From contig JAODTK010005531.1 of the NCBI GenBank assembly GCA_026419785.1, positions 62,001 to 126,000 of the forward strand: DNA of 64,000 bases, written 5' to 3'. The translations under genes and the position numbers were made by a program. The first letter of the stretch is position 1, and every line of letters begins with the position of its first letter. Below, one piece after another: positions 1-11,195 of this stretch. Origin of the DNA: Sclerodactyla briareus (Eukaryota; Echinodermata; Holothuroidea; Dendrochirotida; Sclerodactylidae). The notes below the pieces were generated by a model. It ran no database searches. It was given only the letters and a program-made list of their open reading frames with translations, and was not told the origin of the DNA.

Positions 1-1384
1 CCTTGACCTCACGATCGGAAAGAGCAGAGATGCAGACCCTAACGAGGAGGTACAAAGCCTGGGCATAATCGAACATGGAAAACAAACCAGACGGAGGTAA
101 AAGTGGCAAGGCATCCAGCAACGTACAGGTGGAAGCTACGTCGATCCTCAAGTCCAAGTGTAATGGGCAGAACAAGATACGTGCCATGAACACATACGCC
201 CTGCCGGTCGCTACCTATACGGCGGGCATAATAGGCGGACGCAGCGAGACGTGGCTGAGCTGGACCGCAAGTACGAGAAAACGATGACCCCATGTACGGT
301 GGACTACACGCACGAGCTGACGTGCACCGGCTTACATTCCCACGAAGAACGGCAGGAGGGGCCGAAGTGGGTTCGCGGCCCCATAACACAGCCGTGTGAC
401 GGACTCCAGGACTACATCGCAGCAAAACCAGGGACAGAGACCCACGATAGGGGCCTGTGTGCGGGAATCAAGGTGCTCACGGGGATAAAACGAAGAAAGA
501 GACGAAGGCCGATTTGGCAGAAAGGGTGTACGGTCAAAGGGGCAGCAAAACCGCACACGGACAATACGACAGGTCCCAGATATAACGTCGATACAGAACG
601 CCTACCGATAGATGCAACAAGCTACAGGGCTCAAGAGAGACACTGATAGAACTGATTGACGGAGGCACTGATAACAGCGGCCCAAGATCAGGCTCTGAAC
701 AACAAGTGTCGCCAGGCGAAAATCACCCGCCAACATCGAGTGACCCGAACGTGCATGATGCCACCAGAAAGACGAAACGGTGGCTCATGTAACAACGGCC
801 CGGGAACTAGATCGCTGGAAGTTCGTATAAGACGGGCATAACAAAGTAGCGGCGCACTACATCACGGGAATAGTTCAGCACTACGGGATCCAACAGGAAA
901 GTGAACAATAGTGGAATCCACAATTCCGAAACGACGGAGGGAAAACGGGAGTAATCAGCGCAAGCGCCCATGTACTGTTGTCTGTGTCACACACCAGCGT
1001 TACGCAGCCCCCGTAAGTCACGACACGAAACCACCATAATCGACGTGGCAATACCTAACGACACCACATAGTTGAGAAAGAAAGAGAAAAGTTGAGAAAT
1101 ACCAGAACCTGTGGCTGGAGATCAGAGGAGGTGGGACACCAAGGCCAGAGTTGTACCGTGGTGATCGGGGCACTGGGAGCAGTTTCCAACAAATTAGATG
1201 GCCACCTGGAAAACTCCTGGACAAAAAAAACAGTACGCCCCCTAACAAAGACAGCACTTACTTGGCAGTGCCACATATACTCAGAGGTGCTCGGACCTCC
1301 AGAGTGGTCGAGAGGAGGGGGGTCTCGAGGTAGGAAATTACAAGTACAACCAAGAGGACGAGTTGTGGTAGAGAAACAATCAAC
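1..1384 (+). mobile_element. 3' part of an R4/Dong-like LINE (restriction-like endonuclease type), degraded
   Basis: This is the C-terminal half of a non-LTR retrotransposon polyprotein, cut by the window edge. The frames show, in order, the post-catalytic reverse transcriptase stretch ALPVATYTAGII (about 200-235), a run resembling GGLQDYI, the segment EALITAAQDQAL (about 662-697), a degraded Cys/His finger region (about 735-800), the endonuclease motif IDVAIPND at 1039-1062, EKVEKYQNLWLEI (about 1090-1130) and VVIGALGAVSNKL (about 1160-1198). This order of finger, then PD-type endonuclease with an I-D-V-A-I-P core, then VIGALGAV is what I know from R4/Dong/NeSL-like LINEs. Several frameshifts and stops separate the pieces, so the copy is dead. 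The following AAT tail fits the TAA-rich 3' ends of Dong-type elements. The clade is inferred from memory of the motifs. Confidence 0.7.
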
Positions 1385-1506
1385 AACAATAATAATAATA
1401 ATAAGAATAATAATAATAAATAAAATCATAATAATAACTAATAATATAATAATAATACTAATAATAATAATATAATAATAATTAATAATTAATAATAATA
1501 ATAATA

Positions 1507-1554
<48 letters not shown>

Positions 1555-1662
1555 TAATATAATAATAATAATAATAATAATAAAATAATAATAATAATAA
1601 TATAATTAATAATATTTTTTTCCTTTTTTATATAATAATAATAAGAATAATAATAATAATAC
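1385..1662. repeat. (AAT)n-rich tail / microsatellite
   Basis: About 275 bases of AAT/ATA repeats with a few interruptions, including a short T-rich island at 1615-1630. It directly follows the last coding remnant of the LINE, so it is probably the element's own 3' simple-repeat tail, expanded after insertion. Confidence 0.85.
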
Positions 1663-1924
1663 ACTCGTCGTCCTCTCTTTCACGACGAAAAGGAGGAAGA
1701 GCTCTTAGCGTCTTTGGTATCAATGTCATGGACGACTTCTGCATCACCAGAGGGGGATGAGCAATCAGCGAACAAGGTTAGTTCGGTTATCCAGTGAATA
1801 CATTTAGGGGTTTTATTTCGAATCGGACTGTAAAGTCGGAAGATACGATCCGTAGCGAGTACACCAGGAATTGTTATAACTAACCCAGGGTGATTATGAG
1901 GGATTAAAATATTACCCAAAAAGC

Positions 1925-2105
1925 CGGTTTTGCCAGGGCGATCTCAGTGTTCTCGGGATCCATTGTCCCTTGGCTTACGTTGTCTCAGGGTTCATTTTTC
2001 CAGGGTTCATTGTTCCCAGGTTCGATGTTCCCAGCGTTCGATTGGTCCACTCAAGGGTTCGATGTTTTCTAGGGATTCAAGTGTTTCCAGGGTCAGGGGG
2101 AGACA
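1925..2105. repeat. Degenerate short tandem repeat (about 16-18 bp units)
   Basis: Repeated variants of 'ttcccagggttcgatgt' (gggttcatttttcca, gggttcattgttccca, ggttcgatgttccca, gcgttcgattggtcca, gggttcgatgttttc). The units are diverged but the period is clear by eye. No coding sense is evident; the short reading frames here follow the repeat. Confidence 0.6.
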
Positions 2106-3570
2106 TGTGCATTCCCGAAACACTCAACGAAATTAAAGTAAGGTGTATGGCCTATTTTATGTAATTTATTGTTAGGGTCGTTATCAAGATTACGGCGAAC
2201 CGTAGGTTCTATGGGATTCAGTTTGGCACATAGATACAGGAAATGAGGTGGATAAACTGATTAGATTTTCAGCATAATATATTCTGATTAAGTCGTTAAT
2301 TGCATAAATTATGTGATATTTAAAAGTTAGTTTTTCACGAAATCTTGGGAAAATGGTCTTACCTTCGGTCTTGATTTTCAAAAAAGTTCCGGGGGCACTG
2401 GAGGTCTTTCCATGCGTCACTTCGCCATGATTTATGAGAAATCCAAAGTGTGTTGTTTTACACATATTGGGAGTTCAGCACATGAAAACGCGACATGATG
2501 TTCACGAAATTTCTATTGAGCGCTTCCAAACAGATACGACATCTAGCGGTATATATCCGATTATCACGCGACCTCGCTTACTTCCGTCCGGTGAGCAGGT
2601 GGCTTTGCCAAAGGAACGATCTGCGCAAGTATAGCTCCACTGTTATAAAACAGTCAGAGGATTCGCGCAACCCCGTGAATCATTTGTGTGCCCCGTGAAA
2701 GTCGCACTTCCAATCTAGCTGTGTCTAAGGACCCATTGTCGTCCGGTAAAGTCGACGGCGAAGTCAGCCTGACGTCACGAAGGAAATCCATCACGAAACA
2801 ACTCTGTATAGAATACCGTGTATCGTCACTAGGATAAGTCTATGCAATATCAATTTTGATATGCCGTGTGACAGCTTATCGTCGTGACGTAATTTGTCTA
2901 CAATGCCCTGTCCATTATACGCGAGGTGTGAGATGCGGAAGACATATTCCTCTTAACTCCTTAGCCTTTTCGCAAATAGCCTCTCGCAATGCATTGTGAT
3001 CTATCTCAGGGGGCAAAGTAGGCAATCTATTTCACCAATCAGATTTGTCACGATAAAGATGTGAAAAATTATCGGGAACAACATAATACTAAATTTTGAG
3101 AGAATATGCACAGACAATAAGAAGATAATTGAGATTTACAAGTTTTACCGATACATCTAACACAAAACCGTCCCCTGAAGTATCCCAGCATGCCTCAAAA
3201 GTATCCCACAGTGCACCGAAGCATGCTATTTGCTGAAAGGCCTATGAAACATTTCAAAGTAACCGCACTCGTACACATCTATTGCTGAATGTGCAATAGG
3301 GTGAATATACTCTATACATTTTTTGTTGGATATTATTGACTATTCGAATTCGGAATTTGCCTGATTTTGGCGTAGTCATTTGTGTTTAAAGTGGCAAGAA
3401 GTCGCTCCTCCACCTACCTGCCAAGCTGCCGAATAATTGGTTTCTTGTTCTACGACAGAATGAGAGTATTCTACCTGAATTTTCATGTAAAAGTTTTCAA
3501 TAAGGTAAGATGGAGTTCACCCAAATAGTTTCTGAACGCAATTATATTGTAAATACTTTTTTTCTTTCAG
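2106..3570. other. Non-coding stretch, nothing recognised
   Basis: AT-rich unique-looking sequence. It holds TGACGTCA-like motifs (TGACGTCA at about 2770, TGACGTAA at about 2885) but no supported exon apart from weak splice-like sites near 3450-3510. Upstream exons of the gene beginning at 3571 could lie here or outside the window. Confidence 0.4.
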
Positions 3571-3615
3571 GACCAAGCAGCAAACGGCCAGGCTCAAACG
3601 AGTCAGCCCCAAACG
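3571..3615 (+). CDS. Candidate internal exon 1 of unrecognised plus-strand gene
   Basis: A 45-bp exon with a strong acceptor (T-rich tract ending ttctttcag at 3570) and a donor gtaggg at 3616. In the frame that continues into the next exon it reads DQAANGQAQTSQPQT, a Gln/Thr/Ala-rich stretch of the kind seen in disordered regions of transcription regulators. Its length is a multiple of three, so it could be skipped without a frame change. The first coding exon was not found. Function is unknown. The call rests on splice signals and phase agreement with the exons at 6225, 7835 and 13375. Confidence 0.42.
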
Positions 3616-4064
3616 GTAGGGTGCATTTTCGAATTTTCCCGTTCAAGTTAAGGTTCATAGAGGTGACACGCGCGAGTAAAGTATAGATTGGTTAAGAACT
3701 CGTCAAGGATAAAGGATTCTGTATGTATCCAACAGTACTGGTGCAAAACGCACAATTTCGCGTCGTCTCTTCAAAATAAAATCCAAAACCTTCATGACCG
3801 CTAGGGAATCAACGATTTTGTTAACCTAGGACTGTTTCTGCGATGAGCGGGCTACAGTGTAAAAAAAAAAAACTGCTAGGTTTGGAAGTAACGCTGTGAA
3901 ACGCCATCTATAGCATGGCCCTACACCACTTGCTTGTGAATGTCAGACGACGGAGCCAATGCTGCCTGAACAGAAGTTCCCCCTCACTTCCCTCAGTCTC
4001 TCGTGCTGAGCGCCCGAGCGAGAATGGCAACAAGTACTATTCTTTAAAGTCTTTGGTATGAGCC

Positions 4065-4130
4065 GAAGGGATTCGAACCCCGATTCCCCAGATGGAAGGC
4101 ACGACTTCAGCTGTAGCGGTATGGATCATA
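4065..4130 (-). repeat. tRNA-like SINE remnant
   Basis: Read on the minus strand it contains GGGTTCGAATCCC-type B-box sequence preceded by a weak A-box-like run (gctacagctgaag). The T-arm pairs only partly and no acceptor stem closes, so this is a decayed tRNA-derived repeat and not a tRNA gene. Confidence 0.35.
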
Positions 4131-4208
4131 TTCAAAAGTCGACATATTGTTGGTAATGGCTGGTCACAAGAACGCGCCTTCGCGTGATTCTGAGGTAGGT
4201 GGATTCAT

Positions 4209-4209
<1 letters not shown>

Positions 4210-4243
<34 letters not shown>
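4210..4243. repeat. (T)34 tract
   Basis: Uninterrupted run of 34 T. It could be the reverse-strand poly(A) tail of a lost retroposed sequence, but no flanking element body is recognisable. Confidence 0.8.
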
Positions 4244-4800
4244 CAAACTTTCAAATGGGTTACTCGGTTAGCATGTAGATAATCTTCCCCGAGCCCCTAA
4301 TACATATAGCTATACAGCACAAAACGATAAAACAATATGCAAATAAGAGATCAGTATAATAGACACATGGTAAATAAATGTTCGAAACATTGAATGAAAT
4401 TAAACGAGACATATGACCTTGAAATCGTTTAAGAAGAACTTAAAATGAAACTAAACTAAACATAAAGTTTATGACCCGTCCGCCACATACGCGGACCATA
4501 ATTTATCATGTCAACAACTGACAGCTCCACATATGCACCGCCCCATGTGATAATTGGCGACATATGGGGACCTTAATATACAACCTGCGCCGAAACTGAC
4601 AGCAATGTACACTCGGGAATATCGCGCCTAATTCCAGACCAATTAAAGTCTAAGACCAGGGGTTGACATCTAGATGTTGAGCGTTTTGAACACTTACGGT
4701 TGAACCAGACTCGCCTGACGGATTAACCACCAATGTGCATATCCCCACTTTTAGACATGAGAGGCGATGATGGTCATTAAGATTTATATAACAAACCGGA

Positions 4801-4826
4801 GGGGGGGGGGGCGGGGGGGGGGGAGG
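4801..4826. repeat. Poly-G block (G11-C-G11-A-G3)
   Basis: Three long G runs broken by single bases, able in principle to form a G-quadruplex. Similar G/C runs recur at 5692-5702, 14774-14790, 18545-18560, 28085-28099, 54690-54712 and 59417-59436. Confidence 0.8.
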
Positions 4827-6224
4827 GCGACACATCCAGAACCAAAGGAAGGTCGCAGGTATTCGAACCACTGGGGGGGTGTAGTCTACACTCACCAAGA
4901 TTCGTTGGAATACGACAAAGACGTGAGAATCGCAAGTCTGTAATATGGGCCTCTGGTGACTCAATCATCCCCATGTTTTTCGAGACCATTTAAGATCCAC
5001 ACTCACCGAGTTTCGTGTAAATCCGACAGTTATTTTGACCTCCGGTGACCTTGAAATCATAGCCTGTTTTTCGGAACCATCTTAAGTCCACACCTACCAA
5101 TTTCGTGTGAATAGAACAAACTTTTTCTTCTAAGATCGCAAAATCGAGGCATAAGTCAGGGTGAATCTGCTTTTTTTAAACAGGTCCAAACCCGATAGAG
5201 TATCAAATGGAGCGCCACCATGGGTGGCACATAGCGTTGGAAGTTTTTTGTTTTGCTCCCAGATTGCGGAGAACGGCACTCTCCGGGCCTTTCGACCCTG
5301 TGTCCAAATCATCTACACATTGAGATACTATGTCCCAGAAATTTTCATTCAACGGAAATTCCCTCGCAAAAATTTATTCCTACTTCTTCCGGGAGAGGCA
5401 TGTTCCCCTACAAACCGGAGGCAAAGAACTGAGGGATGTTTTATTTATACATTTAGGGTAGGGCAGACTTTGTTCCTCTGGAAAATTCAGAAAATAAATA
5501 CTACGCCGTATTTCTGTTATTGGTGCTAGTGGTAATGCGAAATCGCTTTAATTACAGATCCTCTCATATATATTCAAGTTCAGCAGAACACTTTAACACT
5601 AGCATGGAAACGGAGGGGGTCCTCCCCAAGATACCATTTAGCTACATCCACCATGCATTTAGTGTTTTCAAAAGTCGGCCGAACCAAAAAGGGGGGGGGG
5701 GGGGATCCAGACCTCCTGGACCCCTCCCCCTCTGTATCCGCTACTGTAGTCATGACACAAAGTCCACTTTTGAACTCCTCCGAGATCATGTAGGGCGGAC
5801 ATGAGTGCCAAGTTTCAGATCAATCCGAAGGAGCGATAAACACGTATTTGCTCTGACACGAAAATCTTCCGGCGGCGAATCGCGGGCGCTGATGCGGCGG
5901 TATACGGCGGCGGCAAAACATAATAACCCCGAAGTGGGAATATAATTTGATATGACGACGTGAGATCGGGACTCGAATAAGTCCAGAACATGTCAGAGAA
6001 AATTGGTTTACCTAAGCTACGGCCCAGCTCCTCCATTGCCAAACTCTGACTCGATTCTAAAGCTATGTTCGGCAGTGTGGTAATCCGATAACCCAGTCTG
6101 TTAGTCTCGTTCGACACAGCAGGGATGCCTCTCAACTTGGTGTGTAGGCGTGTATGCCTAATAGGGGGCACAAATAGCCTATGTACATATTACCTCTGTC
6201 CATTTCAACATTTCCACCCCTCAG

Positions 6225-6295
6225 ATTCAGGTTGATCCTGCGTCGACAACTGATTTTCTTCTATACCCGGCGTACCGACAGTCAGCCATCCCAAG
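6225..6295 (+). CDS. Candidate internal exon 2 of unrecognised plus-strand gene
   Basis: A 71-bp exon with acceptor tttccacccctcag ending at 6224 and donor aag|gtaggg at 6296. It reads IQVDPASTTDFLLYPAYRQS followed by AIP and a split codon. No known domain is recognised. The exon ends after two bases of a codon, and the next candidate exon (7835) supplies the third base and stays open, which supports the join. If this exon is skipped the next exon would be read in another frame, which is also open. Confidence 0.42.
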
Positions 6296-7435
6296 GTAGG
6301 GGTCAGTATTGATCGCTATCAGCAATTTTGTACGGAGTTTGAAAATATCTCCAATTGATGGTGAATAATGGTCAGACTCGATGCCTCCCCTCCATTTGTA
6401 CGGGGTTTTTTTTTTTCTTGGGAAACACTACCCCCCTTCATCGAGGAAACTTTTACCCAGAAATGTCGAGTTTGGCGCCTTTCTAACAGTAGCCGGATGG
6501 TGGGTGCATGCCTCGGGTGTCAACAGCTTCATCCAAAGTTCCCTAAGCTGGCTAATGCAAGTTGCAACTAGGAGAGGGTTATTCTTGTTCAAATCTTAAA
6601 CAAAATGTGTTTCTGATGGAAGGTACACGGTGGTCAACAATCACGCGACTAGTAATGTATATATAATTTACGTCAATGAAACCACCCAATGATCAGAAAC
6701 CCAATGATATTTTGCTACCACAGACAACTATATGGGCGGCATGCTCGACTAGAGACCTCAGCGCTGGATCAATGGAACCCGAACCAGGTATAAGGGTTCT
6801 CTAACTTAACCTTCACTGGCCAACATTTACCTAAATTTGGTCGAATATCCACGTGTATACTCTATACTTGTTTAAGTGGATTGATCGCAAGAGCTGATAC
6901 ATCGAACGGTTTTTAACTATTCTAGAATCTCATGCTCCGGATCACCGTCGCCGTTGTCATCTTAATTTTGTGTTTGTAGGCCATTGATTGATCCGGTACC
7001 TGCTCCGTTTTACATGTACTCCACATGTAGCCGTACTCCATACCTTCACACCGGAGTCGGTAGGCTTATTTTTTATATGACGGGTTTCGATTTTTTTGGA
7101 GAGCCTACATAGCGATAATATTCAACCGCTTTTAAGCTTGCTCACATGATCGAATTTCTCGGAACGTGACTAACTAATATTCATATCGGGGTTTGGGGGC
7201 TTTGTTCCTAGTTCTTGTGCCAGCATTGTGTAATAATACTATGGATCTCCGCCAAGGCCTCATCCGTAAACTCTTTCAAAAGGGGTCTCAAGAGTCTTCT
7301 AATAATATATATACACTATATAGATATATATATATATATATAAGATATTATATATATTATTATATATATAATAATATTATATATATATATATATATATAG
7401 ATATATATATATAATATTATATATATATATATATA

Positions 7436-7472
<37 letters not shown>

Positions 7473-7834
7473 ATTAATATTCCATTTATAAAGAGCTGTC
7501 GCCCTTCAGGGACAAAACATATATCATCCCACGCATTTCAGCCCCTGTTCCTATAAGCCTGTGTAAAATATCACAAACTGCGTATGTGAGTTACGGAATT
7601 CATTTTTGAAGAAGGCGACGTAAAAGTACTTTTACGTGACATAAATACCTTGCACGCATTCACCAACTCACCCATATAGCAGAACAGTCACAACCCCCAA
7701 TAGACGGGTGCCGCCATTCCAGGTTACAACCGAAATGGAAGATTGGCGACAAACACTGTATTCTAATCATATTAATTCAATGGTCAGCAGATGTCAGCAG
7801 TATTCATGCTCATAATACATATTTTGCACCACAG
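6296..7834. other. Presumed intron
   Basis: No exon seen. It carries the AT microsatellite at 7304-7485. The remainder is unique-looking, AT-rich sequence. Confidence 0.4.
7304..7485. repeat. (AT)n microsatellite
   Basis: About 180 bases of nearly pure TA dinucleotides with a few interruptions such as gata and aatatt. It is self-complementary and able to extrude as a hairpin or cruciform. The Tyr/Ile-rich reading frame over it is an artefact of the repeat. Confidence 0.85.
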
Positions 7835-7995
7835 ACACAAACGGCCTCGACACCCACTGTTATCCTCCACAATGCCGCCCCCCCAGCGCAGCCGGATGGG
7901 GGTGCCGCTCTGCAGCTCTGCTTCTCTATCTCACCCTCATCCTATGATGTCCAGTCTCTTCTCTGCCGATCCCGTCATGCATCTTTGCATGTATG
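7835..7995 (+). CDS. Candidate internal exon 3 of unrecognised plus-strand gene
   Basis: A 161-bp exon, acceptor attttgcaccacag ending at 7834 and consensus donor atg|gtaagt at 7996. In the frame forced by exon 2 it reads HKRPRHPLLSSTMPPPQRSR, then a Ser/His/Pro/Met-rich run ending ADPVMHLCMY: basic and Pro-rich, probably disordered. Frame 1 (TQTASTPTVILHNAAPPAQP...) is also open and resembles exon 1 in composition. A C7 run at 7876-7882 is a likely place for a length error, so the true frame may switch inside this exon. Function is unknown. Confidence 0.42.
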
Positions 7996-8044
7996 GTAAG
8001 TTTTCAAAGTGACGGAACTGTATTGTCCTTACCAATGTACCATG

Positions 8045-8165
8045 TATTAATCAGTACTATGCCTCCAAGACGGCGGAAGACTGGTAGATGGTATCAGTGA
8101 CTCTTCACAACCCAATATTTCCGGGTTCGAATTCCCGCGTCACCGGACGATTTTCCCTAGGTGCT
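8045..8165 (+). repeat. tRNA-like repeat remnant
   Basis: Contains CGGGTTCGAATTCCCG (about 8122-8137), a B-box with a short self-complementary stem, preceded by an A-box-like run (gactggtagatgg). No closing acceptor stem. It lies just upstream of a SINE body, so the two may be one disrupted insertion or two neighbours. Confidence 0.35.
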
Positions 8166-8289
8166 GCACTTGCATTTGCGATGGGTCGAGGTCTTGGTCT
8201 TCACTGTGGAGTTCGCGCTGTGATGCAGTGGATTGTCTGGGGTTACTGTGGTTTGTTACGAATATTTGCAATAAGTCTCGTCTGTCGGG

Positions 8290-8555
8290 TGTGAGCAGTC
8301 ACGTTGAACTTCCGCTCCTCCAGTTCCGCGAAAGCGGTCGGGTCCTGCAGTTACCTGATAGTCCGTTCGGATGGGGACGTACAATGGCGGTACCGGAAGC
8401 CGGGTTTGGATTGGTTACAACCCCTGCCTCGTTATCACCGAGCACTGAGTCGAGAGAGAAGCGAGTTATCGCGTGTCATCCACGATCAATATGGCCAGAT
8501 TCCTAGATGAGCCCTTAGTTGGCTTCCTGAACCCGTAGAAATCAAACCAAATCAA
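8290..8555 (+). mobile_element. SINE copy (same family as 25050-25325)
   Basis: The stretch from 'tcacgttgaacttccgctcctcc' to 'gaacccgtagaaatcaaacc' aligns by eye over about 260 bases with 25050-25325. Shared blocks include the B-box-like agttccgcg/aggttcgag, 'gatagtccgt..atgggg', 'cccctgcct..gtatca..gagcactag', 'atggcc..cttcctcgatgagcc' and 'gaatccgtaaaatccaa'. Two diverged copies in one window mark it as a dispersed family, probably a tRNA-derived SINE. It sits in the large intron between 7995 and 13375. Confidence 0.5.
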
Positions 8556-8689
8556 GATCTCTATGGATTAAATCACTCACGCTCTGGGTTCGAGTCCAAG
8601 TGTGCCATATCGATACCCTACACAGTGAACATATCTGTCTGTGCGAGTTGTTAGTATAACGCATACGCAAATACCGCGACATTTGTAAA

Positions 8690-9064
8690 CCTTAGGCTGA
8701 GATTTCATAGATCGTCTGCGCGTCCGGGGTGAATGTGAAAATCACATTTTTTACGAAAACGAACGTCGTTTCAGCCGAGAAAACACTGTAAATTCATGCG
8801 AAGAGACCATAAACATGCAGCAGCCCATACAGATTGTCGTGCTTTGGCTTTTTTGGGGAAGATATTCCAGAGAATTCATTCGCGTGATACGCATCCGTAT
8901 ACGCATTGGTACATGTGCAATTTCGCCTTTTCATGGTTGGTTTGTTTTCATTTATAATTTTTCCGCCACTATGGAACCATAATTCTTATATCTTGAAAAC
9001 TTAATAGGGCATATTCAGACCCTGGTCCCAGCTCAGTTCACGTAAAATAGCGATTTTCCCTACG
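8690..9064 (+). repeat. 415-bp repeat, copy A
   Basis: First of three related copies. Shared blocks: 'gatgtgaaaatcacat..acgaaaacg', 'tcattcgcgtgatacgcatccg', 'ggtacatgtg..cgcc', 'accaatatctatct..agacatattc' and 'cagttcacgtaaattggcgatttt'. Copy A runs directly into copy B at a hairpin (about 9066-9115). Rich in the motif cgcatacgcat and its complement. Confidence 0.6.
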
Positions 9065-9482
9065 CATACGCATTCTATGGATCCTAGCCTGCGGCTGGTA
9101 TTCCATAGATGCGTATGCTTATTCGTCTGGATGTTAAAATCACATATTTAAGAAACGACCGTCTGTTTCAGAAGAGACAACACCATAATGTATGCGAAAA
9201 GACTAAAAAAGGCAGGCAGCCAATGCATATTGTCTTGCTTGCTTTTTAAGGAAGATATTCCCCAAATTCATTCGCGTGATACGCATCCGCATACCCAATG
9301 GTACATGTTTCGCATTTTTTCGGCTTTTCAGCTTGTTTGCCTTCATTTTATGATTTTTTTTTTCTTTGTGGGACCAATATCTATCTAAGGCAAACTAAAT
9401 AGACATATTCAAATACTAGCCCCCCGCTAGTTTTTCACGTAAATTGGCGATTTTTTTTCACATCGCATACGCATCTTATGCA
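9065..9482 (+). repeat. 415-bp repeat, copy B (tandem to copy A)
   Basis: It begins with the inverted pair 'ctatgGATCCTAGCC..GGCTGGTATtccatag', which could fold as a stem-loop, and then repeats the block order of copy A. It ends at cgcatacgcatcttatg. It is followed at 9505-9560 by short C- and G-rich runs. Confidence 0.6.
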
Positions 9483-10796
9483 GCGGGGCGTAAATCGCGG
9501 GGTATGTACCCCCCCCATCTTTTTGAGGTGGGGGGGATGGCTGTACAACACCCCCCCCCCCACCCAGTTTTGTCAGTCCCCATAATTATTTTTGACAATG
9601 ATATTCCATCATAATTAAGACCAATTCTTCCTCCACTGTATTACAACGAACTATTTGATGTGAGGCTACCACCTGAAGACTCCTTTACCCAACAGCCAAT
9701 AATACTTCATTTACCGACAGTCCGAACTACCTATTTGATTCGATTTTTTCCTGAGCGCGGCCGGCTGCCTTTGCCATGGTTCCGCTGCACTTGCCCACCT
9801 GATAGCTTTGAAACAACGAGACAAGAAAAGTGAGTGACCGCTAAGTTCGCCGTCGTCCCGCCCACGCGTGCCCGTAGTTACTATCGCGGCTTGGTCGTTG
9901 TTATAACTGTTCCTAATTCGCTTTCGCTCCGTTATATTTATGGACATCACATTAGCGTCCTTATAACGGTAGTGTACCGGAAACTCTCATTCTATATAGT
10001 TGGAAAGTCGTGCATGGATTATTACAAGGGTAAATGCGCACCGATCGTCTAAGCGGGCTAAATACAGCCAAATAGCGTCATTTTTTTTCCAAAACCGGTG
10101 GAGAGAGAGTTGTCGAATGCTTGAACTCCTCGTCTGAGAAATCCTGTGAAGTTGAGAATGCATCCTCTCGTTTCTGCTAATACCATTTCGCATGATAGCA
10201 CACAGAGCGTCCCCCTCCTGAAGGTTCCATCACCATCGCAGGTGGTGGTTGCGCGCACGTGAGGCGACAGTCCTGGCCTATCGTGAGGTTGATTATCGTC
10301 AACCCAGTCCTATTCCTGATGACAGCGTTCGGTAAAACTTTCCAGACACGCAACCACGGGTTGTGGCGGCGTACGCGCGACGATCCGGACCTACCAGAGG
10401 GCAATGATACCCATGCGCATGTAAACTTGATCGCCCTATCACTTAATTTGATGCATTTGCCTGTGACTTACTGTCATGAGGGCTGCATTCATTTAACATA
10501 ACAGGTTATGTTTTTGTCTTACATATTAGTTCTTACGGTCATTTTTAAGCTGATCATATGTTTTAAATCGCCTTTCAAGATGCAACAATTCTCTTTAACA
10601 TTCCACAAATCGTAAATAATATTCATGCTTGAAGGCTGAGTAAACACAGCTAAAAACCCTCAATGCCGTGTTCCGGCGTCTAGGAGGTTGTGAAAAGCAA
10701 AGATTTTCTTGTGCGCTCCGCGCAACCTATTGTGGCGCTCCGCTTAGATCGTCATCTCGCAAATCATACCCCTCACTCCAAACAAAAATCCCGCCC
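9483..10796. other. Intronic spacer between repeat copies
   Basis: Somewhat more CpG-rich than its surroundings, especially 9840-9930 and 10190-10420. Only short overlapping frames on both strands; no exon with good splice sites seen. Confidence 0.35.
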
Positions 10797-11195
10797 TGCA
10801 TCTATGGAATCCTAGCCTTTGCTGGGATTCCGTTGATGCGTATGCGTGCCCGGCTTGATGTGAAAATCACACATCACGAAAACGCACGTTTGTTTCAGAG
10901 AGAAAACACAGTTTATTAGAACAGCCCAGAGAAATGCAGCATCCAGCATATGGTTCGTTGATTGGCTTTCACGTAATAATATTCCATAGAATTCCTTCGC
11001 AGTGATACGCATCCGTATACGCTTGGTACATATGCTTCTTTCGCCTATTCGGTGTTGGTTTTGTCTTTTTTTATAATTTTTGCCTCTGTGTAACCAATAG
11101 CTATCTTTGCAAATGAATAGGACATATTCTGCCTCTGGCCCCGGCTCAGTTTTGACTTAAATTGGGGATTTTCACATACTATGAATCCCAGACTA
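10797..11195 (+). repeat. 415-bp repeat, copy C
   Basis: Same block order as copies A and B, 1.3 kb further on. It again opens with a hairpin, 'catctatGGAATCCtAGC..GCTgGGATTCCgttgatg' (10799-10840). Divergence from copies A and B is substantial. Confidence 0.6.

Larger units (their letters stand above)
3616..6224. other. Presumed intron with simple repeats
   Basis: Contains a tRNA-like remnant (about 4065-4130), a 34-base T run (4210-4243), a G-run block (4801-4826) and a second G run near 5692-5702. The repeated phrase 'tttcgtgtgaatc..' at 4890-5115 belongs to a low-level dispersed family. No exon supported. Confidence 0.4.

Noticed and set aside
7193-7414. Tyr/Ile-rich frame across 7.2-7.4 kb
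   Set aside because: A translation of the AT microsatellite only.
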